The notes beneath the pieces are model-generated. The model was not told the origin of the DNA. It worked only from the letters and a program-made list of their open reading frames with translations, and made no database searches. From the IMG/VR virus record IMGVR_UViG_3300034021_000678, positions 36,126 through 100,125 of that record: a DNA stretch of 64,000 nucleotides, one strand, 5' to 3'. The stretch's first letter is position 1. The number at the start of each line of letters is the position of its first letter. Of this stretch, positions 40,665 to 48,742 are shown piece after piece. The translations under genes and the position numbers were made by a program. The stretch comes from a virus.

Positions 40665-41343
40665 AAATATTCTCCGCCCAATAAGGGTACATGTTTTCAC
40701 GGCAGGAAAGTCGGTTTACTGCGTGATGAAAGATAATATCATTATCTAAATATATAGCTATATGATTGGGTTTTTTACTGAATACTGATAGAAGAAGTAT
40801 ATCCCCATACTTAAGATCTTGAACTTGCTCTACCGGCCATTCCATAACTTCATTTTCCATATAATTATAGTTTGTATCTTGATCATTGTCAAGCCAATTT
40901 TTTCTTGGTGGCATAATTATATTATGGGTTAAAAACCAATCTCTAGCCGCCTCAAAACAATCCTGTTTTCCAAATATATAATCTCTACCAATTAACTTAT
41001 TATAATTTTTATGACAATGTATGCTATAGGTATCTGTTTCAATATAGTAAATAAGATAAGGTATTTTTAAAGATTCACATGCTTGAATATCATGCTCACT
41101 AGGATCATTGCCCGTTGTGTGCGAGTGTACGATAAATTCAATATCCCCTTGCAGAGATAGTCTAGTATACTGAATAGAGTTTATTATAAAAGAGTCTGGC
41201 TCTTTACTTACATTATCACAAGGATAATATTTTCGCCTACCCTTCTTTATAAGAATGACCCCGCAACATTCTTGCGGGGCCATATTTATAGCATGCTCTT
41301 TAATTTGACTAAATATATCTTCGGGAAGCTGGAAATCCACCAT
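40615..41343 (-). CDS. K: Tail tip peptidase, lambda gpK-like (JAB + NlpC/P60)
   Basis: N-terminal JAB/MPN metallopeptidase: APQECCGVIL, then HSHTTGNDPSEHD (HxH ... S ... D metal site). C-terminal NlpC/P60 domain: FGKQDCFEAARDW with the nucleophile Cys, and PNHIAIYLDNDIIFHHA with the catalytic His. 242 aa as in lambda K. It is thought to cleave peptidoglycan cross-links during DNA entry. It overlaps L by 35 bp and I by 50 bp. A perfect-consensus promoter sequence is embedded in this coding region. Confidence 0.93.
   Translation of the reverse strand: MVDFQLPEDIFSQIKEHAINMAPQECCGVILIKKGRRKYYPCDNVSKEPDSFIINSIQYTRLSLQGDIEFIVHSHTTGNDPSEHDIQACESLKIPYLIYYIETDTYSIHCHKNYNKLIGRDYIFGKQDCFEAARDWFLTHNIIMPPRKNWLDNDQDTNYNYMENEVMEWPVEQVQDLKYGDILLLSVFSKKPNHIAIYLDNDIIFHHAVNRLSCRENMYPYWAENIYGIYRFKRSDLRRISW
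40864..40892 (-). promoter_or_regulatory. Perfect-consensus promoter TTGACA-17-TATAAT inside gpK gene
   Basis: On the minus strand TTGACA (40892-40887) and TATAAT (40869-40864) have a 17-bp spacer. It encodes part of the linker between the JAB and NlpC domains. The first 17 bases (TTGACAATGATCAAGA) match the promoter at 48705-48733 at nearly every position. It could boost I, J and fibre transcription. Confidence 0.6.
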
Positions 41344-42439
41344 ATTGTAATACCTTTGTTGAGTCCTCTGTTACACTTACTGTTGTACCTGTAGCATTAG
41401 ATACTGACATTGACTTATACCTACTTGCGCAGCTACTAAGTTTTTTTCCACAAACATCGGCACGTTTCCAATATTTAGAGTTTATTGCAGGAGTTTGACC
41501 TCCTGCGTGACTTTTTATACAAACCCATAAAGTGTTTCCAGAGAGCACTACGTCATTATACAGGTCTCCTTGTGTATAGGTATAGTATGTAGTTGCTCCA
41601 CTATAAGTAGTATATAATCTTACTCTTCTATATGGAGTAGAACCAGCAGCAGCAGCTTGCCAATAATCATAGCTAGAAACTGCAAAGGTTGACCCATCTA
41701 CATTGACGCGAGTTAAAGATTTTGAAGTTCTAAAAAAATCATTAGCTGCTGCTGCGGATGACGCAGTAATTGTATGCCCAGTAGCAAATAAATTATTTCT
41801 ATTATCAAAAAATGCAGTAAATCCATTATTATTTGCAGCAAGTTTCCAAGTGCATGCACCTGTAGACGTAGCGTATGGAGTATCAGTAGCAGCCCCTTGG
41901 TAAGCCCAAGGACAGCTATTAGGAAGCACATTTCTAGCAGGTATCATGACTCCTGATACATCAAAAGGACTAGAAAGCTCAAAGGATACTGACATAGCAT
42001 CAAAAGATGCCACTCTATCTATAATGTAAGATTGGGTTGGAAATTCGGTTGGAGCTGCAGGAGCTCCGTTAGCGTCTCCGGTTGCGTTATCTAAATGTAT
42101 CGCTAAAGTTTTTCTTCTAACTATTTTTAGTCCTACTAGATCATCATTTTCAAAGTTACCTAATGCATCAGAAAATGTTGTGAGAATATTAGCAAAACTA
42201 ATCGCAGGTCTAGCATATGTACCTTCTGATTTTTGTTCCCATCCGGTAAATGAAATAGGTATAGAAGTATAAAGTCTATTAGGGTACGGGTTCCCAATAG
42301 GATCGGAACCTATTTCTTTATCTCTCATATACACACTATTTTCATGTGTTGTAAAGTATAAGTAGCTACCTGGTATTTGTAATTGATACAACTCAATAAA
42401 ATCCGAAGTAACTCTTTGCTTATTAAGCTCTAAAATCAT
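41309..42439 (-). CDS. L: Minor tail protein, lambda gpL-like
   Basis: 376 residues. Opens MILELNKQRVTSDFIELYQL; the gpL domain continues to NVLPNSCPWAYQGA. An insertion of ~100 residues (FFDNRNNLFATGHTITASSA ... YRRVRLYTTYSG ... GDLYNDVVLSGNTLWVCIKS) precedes the C-terminal VCGKKLSSCASRY. Four Cys in the positions expected for the gpL iron-sulfur cluster are visible (NSCPW, GACTWK, VCGK, SSC). It forms part of the tail-tip hub beneath J. Overlaps M-like gene by 4 bp and K by 35 bp. Confidence 0.85.
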   Translation of the reverse strand: MILELNKQRVTSDFIELYQLQIPGSYLYFTTHENSVYMRDKEIGSDPIGNPYPNRLYTSIPISFTGWEQKSEGTYARPAISFANILTTFSDALGNFENDDLVGLKIVRRKTLAIHLDNATGDANGAPAAPTEFPTQSYIIDRVASFDAMSVSFELSSPFDVSGVMIPARNVLPNSCPWAYQGAATDTPYATSTGACTWKLAANNNGFTAFFDNRNNLFATGHTITASSAAAANDFFRTSKSLTRVNVDGSTFAVSSYDYWQAAAAGSTPYRRVRLYTTYSGATTYYTYTQGDLYNDVVLSGNTLWVCIKSHAGGQTPAINSKYWKRADVCGKKLSSCASRYKSMSVSNATGTTVSVTEDSTKVLQYGGFPASRRYI

Positions 42440-42984
42440 ATGCGTACCAATTTTCCGCTTGCGCTGATGGCGCCAAACTTGCTGCTATCTACATTAGTAG
42501 ACCAGCCTGTAATTAATACTCTTTTTACTACAGTTCTTACAGTACCAGAAGCGCCAGTAGTAGTTACTCCATTATAATAAAAAGACGTATTTAAAGCTGC
42601 TGAAGATGCCCCTATACTTGTCCAGTTAATGCCCCCAAGAGTTGATATTCTATACCTTTTACCTATAGTAAGTCCATTTGTACCTGCTACAGCAGCAGTA
42701 ACTGTTCCTGTACCAGGAAAAATTAAATCTATAGGTACTGTGCTTCTGAGAGAGTCAAAATAGCCGTCTAGGGCTATAGCATTTGCTATAGTAAGATTTA
42801 TCATATTAAAAGATATTGTCTCTGTTACAGCATTTAATCCATTTGCTCTAGCCTGCTCTAGTGGAAAGTCGCCTGCTGTTTGTTCTAGCATAGTAACTCG
42901 TTTACTGACTTGCGGGTTTATATCTACAGTAAACTCAGTAGCCGTAGCAAAGAAAGATCCTGCGGGAGCTATAAATGTTATCAT
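42436..42984 (-). CDS. Minor tail protein with inserted recurring module
   Basis: 182 residues. The N-terminal 90 residues (NPQVSKRVTMLEQTAGDFPL, then ETISFNMINLTIANAIALDG) and the last 30 (VKRVLITGWSTNVDSSKFGA) form a tail-tip type beta domain. Residues ~105-150 are an inserted copy of the recurring module (LTIGKRYRISTLGGINWTSI). Located between the M-like and L-like genes, with 4-bp overlaps on both sides, so a tail-tip or tube-end component. Exact lambda counterpart unclear. Confidence 0.65.
   Translation of the reverse strand: MITFIAPAGSFFATATEFTVDINPQVSKRVTMLEQTAGDFPLEQARANGLNAVTETISFNMINLTIANAIALDGYFDSLRSTVPIDLIFPGTGTVTAAVAGTNGLTIGKRYRISTLGGINWTSIGASSAALNTSFYYNGVTTTGASGTVRTVVKRVLITGWSTNVDSSKFGAISASGKLVRI
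42534..42672 (-). repeat. Recurring 45-residue virion module, copy E
   Basis: Reads LTIGKRYRISTLGGINWTSI then NTSFYYNGVTTTGASGTVR, between two strands of a minor tail protein (PIDLIFPGTGTV before, VKRVLITGW after). Confidence 0.7.
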
Positions 42985-43352
42985 CTTATAACCTCTTTGA
43001 AGCTAGCCTGTATACTGTAAGTATCGGCTTCTCTAAAAGTTTTGCTCCACTCAAGAACTACTACGTCAGCAGCTACTCCGAGTATACGAAAATTATTAAT
43101 AAGTTGACCCTCTAGGTAAGAAAAATAATTATCTATCAAATCGGCCTCAGCTTGAGACCGATTTGACATAGATGCGGAAAAAGTTCTTTTACGACTACCT
43201 AGTGGAATAGTCAGACTATAGTCTTCTCCAAAAGCAACTTGCCTTATGGAAGGCGCATTTTGAATTTGAACTCCGTTATCTAAATAAACGTCGGTATCGG
43301 CAACAGGGTTGCCAGTGCCTAAAACGTTTATTGGTATTGTGAAGTATATCAT
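42981..43352 (-). CDS. M: Minor tail protein, lambda gpM-like
   Basis: 123 residues, with the gpM-type block APSIRQVAFGEDYSLTIPLG and later TFSASMSNRSQAEADLIDNY. The C-terminal strand VLEWSKTFREADTYSIQASF completes a small tail-tip fold. It lies directly after the tape measure (1-bp overlap) and before L and K, which is the lambda order H-M-L-K-I-J. Forms a ring of the tail tip. Confidence 0.8.
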   Translation of the reverse strand: MIYFTIPINVLGTGNPVADTDVYLDNGVQIQNAPSIRQVAFGEDYSLTIPLGSRKRTFSASMSNRSQAEADLIDNYFSYLEGQLINNFRILGVAADVVVLEWSKTFREADTYSIQASFKEVIR

Positions 43353-46300
43353 TAAGCAGCTCCGTATCTACTTAAGATACCCCCTGGAGCCTTTTGAGCA
43401 AGTAGTTCTTTTTGAACTACGGCTGCAATAGCTGCTCCTAGACTATTCATGTCTGGACCCTGTGTGCTTGTTCTTGCGTCGCCATTTTGGCTTAAATTTA
43501 CGTTAACTTGCACATTGTTGCTAGACGTGTTATTACCATGCATCTGAACTGGTATTGCCCTGCCATTAGGCAGAGGAACCACAGCTTCGTTCATTTTACC
43601 TTCACCAACTAAGAAAGTAGGCTTGTTTATGACACCTTGATGGCCAGAGCCAGTCGCTCTATTCATAATACCGCCGCTAGCCATTGCTTGGGCTCCTGGC
43701 ATTATACCCCCGTCTGCTAGAGGAATGCCAAATGCTGCTGCTGTTGCTTTAATAGCTGCCATAGCTATTAGCTGAGCTATAAGTTCCGCTATCATTTTAA
43801 GCATAGAAAGAGCCATATCTGCAAAAGCTTCCCCAGCATCTTTAGAGCCGTCAATAATAGAAGTGAAAGCTCCTGCTAACTGCTCGCCAAATGCTACAGA
43901 TATTTCGGCAGTTTTGTCTGCTATAAGATTAAATTCTGCCATACGTAATGAGGCTTCTTTAATTAACTTAACATCATCGCTTTTTAGAAATTTATCGTAG
44001 TCTCCTTTATATACGTCATCCTTTGTTGCAAGCCAACGAGCATCTAATGCCGCGCTAAATTCGTCACCAGCACCCATCATATTCATTCCCACTGAAGCTT
44101 GTGCTTTAGCTAGACGTTGTTTTGACGCACCTACTCCCCGCTCTAGTTGCATAGGTAGATTTCCTGCGTCTTCTAATTTACCTGTAAGGTTATTAAATGC
44201 TTCTACTAAAAGAGCTATAGCAGTTGCTGCCGTAAGTGTTTTTTGTGTGTGGAGATCTTGAACCGTAGTTAACTCTCTAGTAGCGTCATTGAGATTTTTC
44301 TGTGCGGTTGGTAAGTCTCCCTGTCCAGACGTATAAGTCTTTGCTAGTTGTTCTGCTGCTAGGTTTTGTTGAGTTTTAAGCCCCTTAATTTTATCTTCTT
44401 CCTCGCTTGCTCTTTTGGTCTCGCTTACTATCTTATCAAAAAGACTTCCAAGAGCCCTGTCTGCATCTTGTCTTAGTTGACTAACAATATCTAGTTCTCC
44501 AGAAGCGCTTCTAGCAGCAGCATTACTTTGTTTTACTCTTTGTAACTCTCGTTCATTGTTAAATGCTTCTCTTTTTAAAGCAATAATTTCTTGCTCTACT
44601 TTTAATCTAGCTGTAACTATATCTAATTCTTTTTTCAAGTTTGTAAGACTTTGTCTGTAAGCTTCTTTTGTAGTTTCAAGGGCTTGTTCTTTTGTTTTTA
44701 CCTCTAGAGTATTAGCTGCTTTATTTGCAGCGTTTGTTCTAGCTCCAATAGTTTCTGTGTCGCCCAGTAACCCTACTATTTTAGTCATAGTTTCTAATCG
44801 TTGTTTATCAACGGCATATTCTGCCCCTTGTAAAGATAACATGCCCATACTTAGTGTATTTACAAGATTAGTAATTACATATTTTTTATCAAATTCTGCT
44901 TGTGCATCACTTAATTCCAATCTAGCTTTTTGTAGCATCAATTCTTTTTGTAAGCCGGCTAACTCAAACTCTCTATCCAATACATCATTTTTTAATTTAG
45001 CACTGTCTTTAGCATTTTGCAATTCTATTTCTGCTTGTTTAACAGCGTCAGCTTTATCGTAGCCCTCTGATAAATTGTCAAAACCCTGAAAATTTCTCAT
45101 TCTTTCTAGTGCTTGCTTAGAGGCTGTAATAGCATTTTTAGCAAGATTTGCTGAGTTTCTAATTTCTTGTAAAGTAAGAGAACTTTTAACGTTTTCAAGA
45201 TTTATAGTAGCTAGTTTCATTTTATATTCTTCTAGCGCTATTTTTGCTAATACACCGGAAGATGATATTAATTTTTTTACTTCTTGTTGGCGTTTATTTA
45301 ATTCTGTTGTTAATTGTTTTGCTCTATCAAGACTTGCTTTATCTCCAGCTGCAGTAAGTGTATTTATTTCATTTTGCTTTTTACTTAATTCTTTATATAT
45401 ATCTGCAAAAGTAGTAGTATTTTCCCCCATAACTCTATCTAACTCAAGAAACATATCCTTTCCTCCAGCAACAAATTTTGATATAATATCAGAATCTGCT
45501 TGTAATTTTGCTTTAGGATCTGTTATGTATTGTTCTTGAGCTTTCATTTCTGCAGTTATAGTTCTAAAAGTATTAGCTATTTCTGAGTAGTCTGTTTTGA
45601 AAAAGTCATCTCCCCAAAATTTACGAACAGCCTGCCCGCCAGTTTTTACAGCTTCTCCAATATCTGACCAAGATTTTGCTATAGCCTCAGAACCTTTCAT
45701 AGCAGGTTCCAATATACTAAACCAATCTTTTCCCGCCTCTTTAGCGTCTACCATACTTATACTTAATTTTTTGACGTATTCAACTCCTTTAGTAGATTCT
45801 AGTCCTCTAAAAATACTTTCTAAAGCTTGAGCTTCTTCCGCTCCTCCAAATATATCTTTTCCGGCAAGGTACTCACTTCTTGTGCCAAGATAACCTTGTT
45901 CTTGAGTTTTTTTATCACTATTATTAAATGATTTATTTTTTAGTTTTTCAACATCTTTTAATTTACTATAAATTTCATTTATATTTGTAAGTTCTGCTTC
46001 AAAAGCATTACCATATCTTCCTGTTTCTCTAAATTTTTTAACTTCTTCATTGACTTTTTTACTGGACTCAAGTAACTCTTTAAGCTGCTGTTTGCTTGCC
46101 TCAATTGCTCTATCTTTGTCGCTTTTCATAGCTTCAAAAAGAGATGTAAGTAATGTAAATCCTGTAATTATCCAACCTATAAAAGGAAGAGCAGCTGTAA
46201 ACCCTTGCAAAGCAAGTTTACCAATAGTTCCAAAAGCTTTTACAGTTAAACCTGCTCTAAGCCATAAACCTGATAAACTTGATACAAGAGTTGCTTGTGT

Positions 46301-47878
46301 TCCTGCTGCTTGATTTGCTAAGTCTAAATTAGCTTTGTAGGATTTCATGCCTATGTTTACCGCAGCAAGCTGAGCTCCAGCACCTTTCCATAAAGCTCCC
46401 GCTTGTCCGGCAATATTTCCTTGCCTCTCATCAAATAAAGTTTGAGTTAAGTCATAAGCTTTTGTAGATGCATCGGTATACGCCAATTTTCCAGCCGCTG
46501 CACTCATAGGGTTTATATAGCGTTGGTCTCTTTTAGTTTCTGATATAGCCCTATTCATGTTATTTAAAGCAGCTCGATTATTATCTACTCTTTGCTCTGC
46601 TAATTTTACTTCTATAGAGTTTTCAAGATTTTGTTTCTTAGCAACAGCTAAAGCTTGTTGTTCTATTATTAAATTATCTTGTAGTATCTTTTTTTGTTTT
46701 TCAAGCAGAGATAAATGGGTGCCTTCTTCTAGATTAAGGTCTAATTTAGTTCTTCCTACAAATTGAGCGTCTCCTATTTTTAAACCTATATCTTGACTTC
46801 TAACAAATTCTGCGGCACGCATATCGCCAAATTTATTTGCAGCTTGTTTTGTGACATTTTCAAGCTTTTTAAATTCTGCCTGTGCTGTTGGAGCAAGTTT
46901 AGAGAATACAGATTGAAATATTCCTGTTAAAGGCAATAAAATAAGTTGTGGCATATCGGCTAAAAGGTTTATTAGTGGCTCTAGAACTTTTACTAACCCA
47001 CCTATGCCTGTTGTTGACATATTTTTTAGAGAAGCTGTCAATTTATCGAAAGGACTTACATCTACGGCTGCAGCAATAGAGCCGAATTTATCTTCTCCTT
47101 CTTTTAAAACTGCATTAAGAAATGCTTGTCTACGCTCTGTCTGTGTAAGAGAAGATTTAGCTTTATCATGCGCGTCTGCATAGCTACTAACAGCGTCATC
47201 AATACGAGTCATGATACCAAGTTCATCTAAGAGTTCTGGTTCTAATTTTATGGTACCTCTTGTAAGACGATCCATAGCATCAGACATATCTCTGCCAAGA
47301 GCAGTAGATGCACCTTTTGCAACTACAGCCAGTCTTTCTATTTCTTTAGAGCTAAACCCTGCCGCTGTTGCGGAGGCAACTGACTTCATTGCTTCCGCTG
47401 AACTAATAGCATACCCGGTAACTTTTTCTATATTTTTAGATACTAAGCCAAGAGAAACGCCTGATTGAGCGCCTACAAGCTCTAAACCTTTTCTAAGCTG
47501 TTCTACCTTTGCCGCATCGGCTAAAGCTTTAAACGCAGCCGTAATAGCAAACATGTTAGCCGCCGCGGTAGCATAAGCAGCAACTATGCCACTTGTGCTA
47601 TCTGAGGCATCCCGAAGACCAGCCATGTCTCTGCCCGCAGCGCCTCTTTGACCCGCTACTCCTTTGGCACCTCTATTTTCTTTAGTGCTAATGCCATCTC
47701 TATCATTAAAAGCACCAGATCTTCGAGCAGCACTTGAACCGCTTTTGCCTAGTCTAGCGTCCAATACCCCCGCTAAGCGAGCTGCTTCGTCTAGATTATC
47801 TCTAGTACGCTCTGTTTCTCTTGCTAATTTATCAGAGCCTTTACCTTCCATAGTAAGTAGCGCTTTTATGCTAATCAT
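43352..47878 (-). CDS. Tape measure protein
   Basis: 1508 residues, the second largest gene after the giant fibre. N-terminal part is charged and helical (LARETERTRDNLDEAARLAG), with an early membrane-like helix (ATAAANMFAITAAFKALADA), a long hydrophobic segment near residue 555-590 (FTAALPFIGWIITGFTLLTS) and extended coiled coils (EQALETTKEAYRQSLTNLKK). The C-terminus has GGIMNRATGSGHQGVINKPT, the usual lambda gpH-type region. Length would predict a tail of about 225 nm at 1.5 angstrom per residue. It sets tail length and is ejected during DNA entry. Confidence 0.95.
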   Translation of the reverse strand: MISIKALLTMEGKGSDKLARETERTRDNLDEAARLAGVLDARLGKSGSSAARRSGAFNDRDGISTKENRGAKGVAGQRGAAGRDMAGLRDASDSTSGIVAAYATAAANMFAITAAFKALADAAKVEQLRKGLELVGAQSGVSLGLVSKNIEKVTGYAISSAEAMKSVASATAAGFSSKEIERLAVVAKGASTALGRDMSDAMDRLTRGTIKLEPELLDELGIMTRIDDAVSSYADAHDKAKSSLTQTERRQAFLNAVLKEGEDKFGSIAAAVDVSPFDKLTASLKNMSTTGIGGLVKVLEPLINLLADMPQLILLPLTGIFQSVFSKLAPTAQAEFKKLENVTKQAANKFGDMRAAEFVRSQDIGLKIGDAQFVGRTKLDLNLEEGTHLSLLEKQKKILQDNLIIEQQALAVAKKQNLENSIEVKLAEQRVDNNRAALNNMNRAISETKRDQRYINPMSAAAGKLAYTDASTKAYDLTQTLFDERQGNIAGQAGALWKGAGAQLAAVNIGMKSYKANLDLANQAAGTQATLVSSLSGLWLRAGLTVKAFGTIGKLALQGFTAALPFIGWIITGFTLLTSLFEAMKSDKDRAIEASKQQLKELLESSKKVNEEVKKFRETGRYGNAFEAELTNINEIYSKLKDVEKLKNKSFNNSDKKTQEQGYLGTRSEYLAGKDIFGGAEEAQALESIFRGLESTKGVEYVKKLSISMVDAKEAGKDWFSILEPAMKGSEAIAKSWSDIGEAVKTGGQAVRKFWGDDFFKTDYSEIANTFRTITAEMKAQEQYITDPKAKLQADSDIISKFVAGGKDMFLELDRVMGENTTTFADIYKELSKKQNEINTLTAAGDKASLDRAKQLTTELNKRQQEVKKLISSSGVLAKIALEEYKMKLATINLENVKSSLTLQEIRNSANLAKNAITASKQALERMRNFQGFDNLSEGYDKADAVKQAEIELQNAKDSAKLKNDVLDREFELAGLQKELMLQKARLELSDAQAEFDKKYVITNLVNTLSMGMLSLQGAEYAVDKQRLETMTKIVGLLGDTETIGARTNAANKAANTLEVKTKEQALETTKEAYRQSLTNLKKELDIVTARLKVEQEIIALKREAFNNERELQRVKQSNAAARSASGELDIVSQLRQDADRALGSLFDKIVSETKRASEEEDKIKGLKTQQNLAAEQLAKTYTSGQGDLPTAQKNLNDATRELTTVQDLHTQKTLTAATAIALLVEAFNNLTGKLEDAGNLPMQLERGVGASKQRLAKAQASVGMNMMGAGDEFSAALDARWLATKDDVYKGDYDKFLKSDDVKLIKEASLRMAEFNLIADKTAEISVAFGEQLAGAFTSIIDGSKDAGEAFADMALSMLKMIAELIAQLIAMAAIKATAAAFGIPLADGGIMPGAQAMASGGIMNRATGSGHQGVINKPTFLVGEGKMNEAVVPLPNGRAIPVQMHGNNTSSNNVQVNVNLSQNGDARTSTQGPDMNSLGAAIAAVVQKELLAQKAPGGILSRYGAA

Positions 47879-48174
47879 TTGCTATTCTTTATCTTATCCA
47901 TTTCCTTTTTCATAGCTTTCTGTGACTTATCTACATTGTACTCATCTATTATATTGAGCATTTCTAGTAAAAAATCAGTATTAACTATTTCATGAAATTT
48001 GATAAGTATTGGCAAGTTGGTATAGTCCTTGCCCACAAAACCTACGTCTCCGTAAACTCTATTTCCCAACCTGCCGTATATGTTTAAACACAACTGAGCA
48101 TCATAAGATAGATCTTCATAACCTACAGGAATCTTGTCTGGATCAGGATCTAAACCTCGTTCTTCCATCAACAT
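47875..48174 (-). CDS. Tail assembly chaperone, downstream (T-like) frame
   Basis: The open frame gives 99 residues from ATG 48174 (MLMEERGLDPDPDKIPVGYE), but no Shine-Dalgarno precedes this ATG and the frame stays open back to 48270, overlapping the end of the preceding gene. This is the layout of lambda G/T, where T is made only as a G-T frameshift fusion. Acidic, helical, ends with a Lys-rich helix (KAMKKEMDKIKNSK). It would bind the tape measure during assembly. Overlaps the tape measure start by 4 bp. Confidence 0.75.
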   Translation of the reverse strand: MLMEERGLDPDPDKIPVGYEDLSYDAQLCLNIYGRLGNRVYGDVGFVGKDYTNLPILIKFHEIVNTDFLLEMLNIIDEYNVDKSQKAMKKEMDKIKNSK

Positions 48175-48244
48175 TAAGTAACGTTTTTTATCTATTTTGC
48201 TCTCGCTGCTTTTTAGGTATTTTTCTAAGTCAGTAACTGTATCT

Positions 48245-48270
48245 TCACGTAGGTTGGCTACGAAAAGAAT
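48245..48270 (-). promoter_or_regulatory. Candidate programmed frameshift site (G to G-T chaperone)
   Basis: Within this overlap both frames are open. The codons TCT TTT CGT contain TTTTC (48266-48262), at which Phe-tRNA could slip +1 from TTT to TTC. A -1 shift would hit TAG at once, so the shift must be +1 (or -2), unlike lambda's -1. Confidence 0.55.
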
Positions 48271-48655
48271 CTAAGCTGAACACAATCTCATTTAACCATT
48301 TGTCAAATTCTGGAGAATTTTTAACTAGACTTAATGCTTCTTCGGGGGAGAAGTCGATTGTCTCATTTAATGGTATATCTTTTGGTACTTCAATTGGAAG
48401 AAGTTGCGAAGCGTATTCTAATGTTAAACCTTTCCAATCAAGAATAGAAGCTTTAACATAATGCTTCATAAACATATCGCCATCTAGTTCATCTTCTTTT
48501 TGATGCTTCTTAAACACTGGACGTGTAGAAGCTTTTCTAATTCTTTCTAACTCTGGCCTAGCTAGGTAAGCTAGCTTAACCTCAAACCCCGGTAGCCCAT
48601 CAAATGGTACCCAGGCCTCTAGTGTATCTTTTAACATTGATTGTAGTTTACTCAT
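48245..48655 (-). CDS. Tail assembly chaperone, upstream (G-like) frame
   Basis: 136 residues (MSKLQSMLKDTLEAWVPFDG ... KDIPLNETIDFSPEEALSLV), helical and acidic, located between the tail tube protein and the tape measure, as for lambda gpG. A promoter lies just upstream (48705-48733) with the transcript start in a terminator-like hairpin. The end overlaps a second open frame in which the T-like segment lies. RBS AGAAGGAG precedes ATG 48655. Confidence 0.8.
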   Translation of the reverse strand: MSKLQSMLKDTLEAWVPFDGLPGFEVKLAYLARPELERIRKASTRPVFKKHQKEDELDGDMFMKHYVKASILDWKGLTLEYASQLLPIEVPKDIPLNETIDFSPEEALSLVKNSPEFDKWLNEIVFSLDSFRSQPT

Positions 48656-48670
48656 AATTCTCCTTCTTAT

Positions 48671-48704
48671 AAAAATATAGGTGGACAGTTTTACCCATCC
48701 ACCT
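48671..48704 (-). terminator. Terminator-like hairpin at the start of the chaperone transcript
   Basis: On the minus strand AGGTGGA (48704-48698) pairs with TCCACCT (48685-48679), with a 12-base loop, then ATATTTTTAT. It follows the tail tube gene and overlaps the predicted start of the next transcript. Confidence 0.7.
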
Positions 48705-48733
48705 ATTATATGCTACCTCTTGACCATTGTCAA
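48705..48733 (-). promoter_or_regulatory. Perfect-consensus promoter TTGACA-17-TATAAT
   Basis: Minus strand TTGACA (48733-48728), 17-bp spacer, TATAAT (48710-48705). TTGAC-AATG-GTCAA forms a perfect inverted repeat over the -35 box. It drives the chaperone and tape measure genes. Confidence 0.8.
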
Positions 48734-48742
48734 GAAAAATTT

